This document shows positions 53,360 through 57,604 of a DNA stretch of 57,604 nucleotides, piece after piece. The stretch is taken from NCBI GenBank assembly GCA_022763485.1, contig JALEGX010000104.1, forward strand, positions 1 through 57,604, written 5' to 3'. The DNA comes from Paracoccaceae bacterium (GTDB taxonomy: Bacteria; Pseudomonadota; Alphaproteobacteria; Rhodobacterales; Rhodobacteraceae). The notes under the pieces were generated by a model. That model did not search any database. It saw only the letters and a program-made list of their open reading frames with translations, and was not told where the DNA came from. Each line of letters begins with the position of its first letter. The stretch's first letter is position 1. The position numbers and the translations under genes were made by a program.

Positions 53360-54867
53360 GGGCCGGCCGCGCCGGACGGGAAGCCCGCCGTAAAGCGCAG
53401 GCCACGGTTGCCGGTCGCCTGCCTCCGGTTCTGCGCCGCCTGAAGCCGCAGGAATTTCTGGAGGCCGACGCGATCGAACAGATCCATCTTGCCTCTCTCG
53501 AAATTCTGGAAGAGGTCGGTATTGTTTTTCGCGATGACACAGCGCTGAAACACTGGCGCGACGCGGGCGCGTCGGTTGAGGGCGAGCGCGTTTTCATTGA
53601 CCGTGATCTGCTGATGGCGCTGGTCAGCAAAGCGCCGTCCGAGTTCCGGATGAAGGGGCGCGGTGACGAAACCGGTTTTGTGATGGGTGGGAAGACAAGC
53701 GTGTTCTGCCCTATGAAGGGCGCCCCCTTTACCCGTGATCTGGATGGGGTCCGCCGGTTGACAACCGAGCAGGATGTCATCAACTTCGCCCGTTTGACGC
53801 AGGCCTGTTCCAGCTTTCACATGGCGGGCGGGTTCACCTGCGAGCCGATGGACATTGCCGTTCCGCATAGGCATCTGGCCATGATCCGCCATCATCTGGT
53901 CGAAACGGATCTGCCGCTGTTCGGGATCGGGACAACCCGCGAAAGAGCGCAGGACAGCGTTGAAATGGCGCGGATCGCAACGGGTGGTGCGGACGACGCG
54001 GTCTCAATTCTGATGCACGCCTCCGGCAACTCGCCCCTGGTCTGGGACGAAGCCATGCTGGAAGGGCTTCGCGTCTTTGCGGACGCGGGGCAGGGCGTGT
54101 TGTGCTCGCCCTTTGTTCTGGCCGCAGCCAATACGCCCGCGGATGTGGCTGCCACGATTGCCCAGGTCAATGCCGAAGCGCTGGCCGCAATAGCCTATGG
54201 TCAGCTCTACCGGCCCGGCACCCCGATGATCTACGGCCAATACACCGTTTCAATCTCCATGCAATCGGGGGCGCCAATGGCGGGCACACCGGAAGTTGCG
54301 TTGATCACCACGGTGATCGGGCAACTTGCGCGGCGCTATCGGGTTCCTTGGCGGACCTCTGCCAACCATGCGTCCTCCAAATCCTTTGACGCGCAATCCG
54401 GGTATGAGGGCGCAACCACGTTGATGACGGCAATGAATGCCGGCGCCAACCTGATGCTTCACGCCGGTGGCTGGGATGAAGGCGGGCTGGCCATCTGCTA
54501 TGGCAAGTTCATTGCCGACGATGAACAGAACCTGATGATGGCACGATACGCCGGTGGCATATCCTTTGACCGCTTCAAGGACGCGCTGAAAGCGGTGCGC
54601 CGGATCGGTCCGGGCGGGCACTACCTGGGGGATGAGTTCACGATCGCCCATTTCCGCGATGCCTTTGCCATGCCAGAAGTAATGGACTTTTCCAGCTTCG
54701 AACAATGGAGTGCGGCCGGTTCCAACGATATGGCGGCGCGCTGCCGCACCAAAGCGCGCGCCTTGCTCGCTGACTTCGAAGCGCCAGCCATGGATGTCGC
54801 TGTTCGAGACGAATTGGATGACTTCGTAGCCCGCCGCAAGCGGCAGATCGACCCGGCAATCCGCTAG
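53347..54867 (+). CDS. MttB-family (trimethylamine methyltransferase-like, non-pyrrolysine) protein, second copy
   Basis: The 506-residue member of the COG5598 family is the same length as, and clearly paralogous to, the protein at 25801. Shared blocks include LEILEEVGIVFRDD, GGFTCEPMDIAVPHRH and a Gly-rich C-terminal GGHYLGDEFTIAHF. No internal TAG occurs; the TAG at 54865-54867 is the normal stop, so it has no pyrrolysine. GGAGG 7 nt ahead sets the start inside the preceding SDR gene. No corrinoid protein or corrinoid:folate methyltransferase is nearby. It is the last gene of the LLM/SDR operon. It may demethylate a quaternary amine, but function is inferred from family only. Confidence 0.87.
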   Translation: MSRVRAGRAGREARRKAQATVAGRLPPVLRRLKPQEFLEADAIEQIHLASLEILEEVGIVFRDDTALKHWRDAGASVEGERVFIDRDLLMALVSKAPSEFRMKGRGDETGFVMGGKTSVFCPMKGAPFTRDLDGVRRLTTEQDVINFARLTQACSSFHMAGGFTCEPMDIAVPHRHLAMIRHHLVETDLPLFGIGTTRERAQDSVEMARIATGGADDAVSILMHASGNSPLVWDEAMLEGLRVFADAGQGVLCSPFVLAAANTPADVAATIAQVNAEALAAIAYGQLYRPGTPMIYGQYTVSISMQSGAPMAGTPEVALITTVIGQLARRYRVPWRTSANHASSKSFDAQSGYEGATTLMTAMNAGANLMLHAGGWDEGGLAICYGKFIADDEQNLMMARYAGGISFDRFKDALKAVRRIGPGGHYLGDEFTIAHFRDAFAMPEVMDFSSFEQWSAAGSNDMAARCRTKARALLADFEAPAMDVAVRDELDDFVARRKRQIDPAIR

Positions 54868-55383
54868 CGACGGCGCACCGTTGGTTACATGACGATCGCA
54901 GACTTCGCGCCATCTTATGGTTTGGCAAATGATCCGATCAAGAAACCTCGGCGGCCCGGTAGCAGAAACACCTGCACGTCTCGCCACTCGGCCGCTGGTT
55001 CGCCTTCGGCCTGCTTTTTGGGAGTTGGTGAGGCGAGCTCGCCCGACGAGTAGATGAGCATGTCTATCAACCGATTGCTGCGCCAAAACCCACGGGGCGG
55101 ACTGAGCCGTCGCGGCAAGGGGGGATCTTGCGAAAGGGATAGGTTTGGGTGCCACGCGTGGGACCTTTGTCGTCATGTCGGGCGCGATCGTTCGCTTGCT
55201 AAGGCTGGTGATCGTTCAGATCCAAACAGTGCCAGTTGAGACGCGTCGGACAGCGCTCATCCCTTACTTCTGCTCGCCTGCGGGCATCGTTGCGCAACGC
55301 GCATCCAAACCGGCCCATCGCAGCCGGAGTGCACTTGAATGCATCATCCGCGGAAATGGCGGCGTTTGTGGGTGGAGAGAAAT
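54868..55383. other. Gene-free stretch between the second MttB gene and the VWA gene
   Basis: About 515 nt with no convincing coding sequence, tRNA or terminator. Short frames on both strands have no recognisable protein features and overlap each other. It could be a decayed gene or insertion scar; I see no terminal repeats to prove either. Confidence 0.5.
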
Positions 55384-56685
55384 TTAGCTCTTCAAATAGA
55401 TCGTCTTGCCGAAGGGGGCTGCGTGCTGGAGGGCTCCGGTACTGGCCCAGACCACCGGGATGCGCGCGGGGGCGGGACCGAACGGGCCGTAGAGGTCCGT
55501 CAGAACGACGATGATCGAGGGATCATGCTTCAGTGCTTCTTCGACCGGTTCGACAAAGGACGTCCCGCCACCGCCCTTGAACTTCAGTGAAAGCAGCTCA
55601 GTGCGCAGTGCGTCGCTGGCAAGCTCTTTGACCATCTGGATACCATGATCGAAGACGATCAGCGTGATCTGCGCGCCGGTCTTGCGTGAAATGGCATCGA
55701 TTTCGCCCCCGAACCGGTCGAGCATGGGCTGGCTGATCGACCCGGACACATCCACACAGGCGGCCACCCGCCCGCGTTTCAACGCGGCCTGACGGATGCC
55801 CGGTTCAAAGCCCGGGGATTTGCCGCCCGTGTGACGGGCCTGCGCGTCCAGGGCCAGCCAGCGGCGGGTCGGCGTACTGAAGCTGTATTCAGGGCGAAAA
55901 GTTACGGCTTTGGTCACCATCCGGCGCAGGATCACCTCCCACGGGGTGGTTGTCTTGGGAAGATCTCCGATCTTGGACATCAGCTGACCGACGCCACGTC
56001 CGGCGGATTGTCCGGCCTGCAGGGCACGGTCCAGACGCTGTGCCCATTCGGCGGACAGCAGCGCGTCTTCGGTGCCCAACACATCCCCTTGCAGCACATC
56101 TGCCTTATCCGGGAAGCTTCGAAGGATCTGTACCCCTTTCTGTTCCACGGTCTCCAGCAGGGCGAGGAACAGCTGCTCGACATCCAGCTTCACCAACGCC
56201 TCAAGCGGCTGTTCGGTCGACCCGATGATCCGAAGAACTTTGGCCAGCTCGACGCGCCCGCTGGGCAGCGTATAGCCGGATTGGATCAGTGTTTCATTGA
56301 TCAGCGCATCGGCAGCGATGTTGAAGATGTGGTTCGAATAGCGTGGACCATAGCGTTCGCGCAGTTTCTGCGCACGCGCGATATGTTGCAGGGCGACATG
56401 CATGATCTCATGGGCGGCCACGCCGACCTGTTCATCCAGTGTCCATTGCGCAAAGGCGCTGCCATAAAAGATGGTTCGGCCATCGGTGTAGGCCGGGGCG
56501 ATTTCGAGCTGGATATCGACGAGCGTATGCTCGCCCGCTGCGGTTTCCAGCAACGCCTGCCCATGTTCGGGTTCTGCATCACGGTGCGTACACCAGAGCG
56601 ACAAGGAGCCGAAAGCCGGGTCCGTTTCCACCAGCTTCTGCAGCGCCAGTGTGGCGCGCTCGGAGTGGATCTGCGCGGGTATCAC
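55384..56685 (-). CDS. VWA-like protein with metallopeptidase motif (DUF2201-like)
   Basis: The 433-residue protein has an N-terminal zinc-peptidase-like region with HEIMHVALQH near residue 92 (HExxH) and a C-terminal von Willebrand factor A-like domain with the metal-site motif DVSGSIS near 315 and a TDLYG segment near 396. It overlaps the upstream MoxR-type ATPase gene by ATGA. This MoxR/VWA pairing is a common chaperone-type module for metal-enzyme activation; NorQD in this window is the best-known case. Its client is unknown. Confidence 0.87.
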   Translation of the reverse strand: MIPAQIHSERATLALQKLVETDPAFGSLSLWCTHRDAEPEHGQALLETAAGEHTLVDIQLEIAPAYTDGRTIFYGSAFAQWTLDEQVGVAAHEIMHVALQHIARAQKLRERYGPRYSNHIFNIAADALINETLIQSGYTLPSGRVELAKVLRIIGSTEQPLEALVKLDVEQLFLALLETVEQKGVQILRSFPDKADVLQGDVLGTEDALLSAEWAQRLDRALQAGQSAGRGVGQLMSKIGDLPKTTTPWEVILRRMVTKAVTFRPEYSFSTPTRRWLALDAQARHTGGKSPGFEPGIRQAALKRGRVAACVDVSGSISQPMLDRFGGEIDAISRKTGAQITLIVFDHGIQMVKELASDALRTELLSLKFKGGGGTSFVEPVEEALKHDPSIIVVLTDLYGPFGPAPARIPVVWASTGALQHAAPFGKTIYLKS

Positions 56686-57604
56686 GTCAACCCTTGGGCA
56701 GAGCGGCGCGCGTGGTGTTCCTGGTAAGCCGGATGGGCCAGGATGCGGTCCGCGAGCCCTTTTTGCAGGGCCGTTTCGATGATCATCTCAAACCCGGCTG
56801 TTGCAAGCTCCCGCAAGGGCAGGGCCTTCAAAGACGCGGACCGCGGCTTGGCGCGTTGCAGCAGAGCAATGTCCAACGTGCATTCGATCACGGCATCCAG
56901 CGTCTGTTCATTGGCATACCCGGAAAGGCCGAAGATCAGCGCGTTCAGACCGTGCAGCGTTTCAGGATAAAGCGCGGGCCGGTCTTTGCGGGCGGCGTTC
57001 GCCAGGGCTTCGACATTCACCGTGGCCTCGATATCTTCGGCGGCGCGCAGAAATTCGCTGGCGATGGCTGATCCGACGGTGCCCGCGATCATGATCATCC
57101 GGGTCTCCCGATCCTCGATATGGGTCAGGATATGGCCCACCCGCTCCCATGAGCGGGGTGTCGCGGCGATCATGTGATCGGCCTGCATGCTCAGCGCGAG
57201 CGTTTCCAGAAGGTCGGGGCGGGATTTGATGAAGGCAGAGACAGCCGGATGCAGCCCGCGCGCAATCGCAAAGGAAGACAGCCAGTCGGCAGCATCCGCC
57301 TGCACGATCATGTGGATCAGACGGTCGGACAGGGCGGTGCCCATCTCATAGGCGACAGCGCCGTCATCCACCGTGTTTCCGGCGGCGATGATCATTGTGT
57401 TGTCCGGGATCACATGCAGGCCGACGCGGCGCTCTTGTAGCAAGCCATAGACCGTCGGTTGCAACAGCGGAGAGGCGGCGGTGATCTCATCAAGAAACAG
57501 CACCGCAGGGGCGTCATCCTTGGGCAGGTCTTCCGGGCGATACCATTGTGTGGTGCGCGTCTCGTGATCGTAATACGGCAAACCGCGTAGGTCCGCCGTG
57601 TCGA
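56682..57604 (-). CDS. MoxR-family AAA+ ATPase (partial)
   Basis: C-terminal part of an AAA+ ATPase; the frame is open through the right window edge. Visible are Walker B PAVLFLDEITAASPLLQP, sensor-type IIAAGNTVDDGA and arginine-finger-like LSDRLIHMIV segments, then a lid domain. Walker A would lie beyond the window. A TTG at 57579-57581 could be read as a start, but the residues before it (ADLRGLPYYD) read as normal MoxR sequence, so it is internal. It is coupled by ATGA to the VWA gene downstream. Confidence 0.88.
   Translation of the reverse strand, partial: DTADLRGLPYYDHETRTTQWYRPEDLPKDDAPAVLFLDEITAASPLLQPTVYGLLQERRVGLHVIPDNTMIIAAGNTVDDGAVAYEMGTALSDRLIHMIVQADAADWLSSFAIARGLHPAVSAFIKSRPDLLETLALSMQADHMIAATPRSWERVGHILTHIEDRETRMIMIAGTVGSAIASEFLRAAEDIEATVNVEALANAARKDRPALYPETLHGLNALIFGLSGYANEQTLDAVIECTLDIALLQRAKPRSASLKALPLRELATAGFEMIIETALQKGLADRILAHPAYQEHHARRSAQGLT

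Noticed and set aside
54865-54867. TAG of the second MttB gene as a pyrrolysine codon
   Set aside because: It comes after a full-length 506-residue protein equal in size to the first copy, while the Pyl of MttB is internal. The read-through sequence has no family resemblance.
57579-57581. TTG as the start of the right-end MoxR ATPase
   Set aside because: The frame stays open to the window edge and the residues before it read as normal MoxR sequence; Walker A must lie further upstream.

Overview
The window (about 60% G+C by eye) looks like chromosomal or large-plasmid DNA from an aerobic marine alphaproteobacterium of the Roseobacter group (Rhodobacteraceae). The reasons are the nosC-nosR-nosZ-nosDFYLX order, the alphaproteobacterial hemA-type ALA synthase, the DUF1127 protein, and MttB-family, dimethylglycine-dehydrogenase-like and GlxA-type genes side by side. 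The genus is inference.

Left third (1-22118): a denitrification island. A partial NapC/NirT cytochrome with a C-terminal haem extension and nirS (cytochrome cd1 nitrite reductase) lie on the minus strand. Divergent from them are nnrS and then norCBQDEF (nitric oxide reductase). A Crp/Fnr-type Dnr regulator overlaps a DUF4202 gene on the minus strand. They are followed by hemA (5-aminolevulinate synthase) and the nosCRZDFYLX-like operon (nitrous oxide reductase and its maturation). Five TTGAC-N4-GTCAA-like boxes sit ahead of nirS, nnrS, norC, hemA and nosC, so one regulator probably drives the whole nitrite-to-N2 route together with its haem supply.

Middle (22145-33085): a catabolic cluster that I read as N-methylated amine or betaine degradation. 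It has two FAD amine/amino-acid oxidases and a LysR regulator, divergent from an MttB-family (non-pyrrolysine) methyltransferase, a mandelate-racemase/glucarate-dehydratase-like enolase-superfamily enzyme, a quinone-oxidoreductase-type dehydrogenase, a dimethylglycine-dehydrogenase-like FAD/GcvT protein and a GlxA/AraC regulator. The substrate cannot be read from the sequence.

Housekeeping and stress block (33123-43319): a DUF1127 protein; a metal-sensing CsoR/RcnR-family repressor with an MFS exporter and a G-tract operator; a GntR/FCD regulator; glutathione-dependent formaldehyde dehydrogenase, which fits formaldehyde-releasing demethylation next door; a copper ATPase with CueR and its operator; and a BsuBI/PstI-type restriction-modification pair.

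Right third (43451-54867): a second catabolic region. A LysR gene diverges from a Rieske oxygenase / class II aldolase / enoyl-CoA hydratase / CoA-transferase / alpha-beta hydrolase operon. Next come a flavin reductase and a divergent LysR, then an LLM flavin monooxygenase, two SDRs and a second MttB-family protein. I do not recognise this as a described pathway. The window ends with a 0.5 kb gene-free stretch and a VWA-metallopeptidase/MoxR ATPase pair, the latter cut by the window edge. I saw no tRNA, rRNA, CRISPR array or intact insertion sequence.
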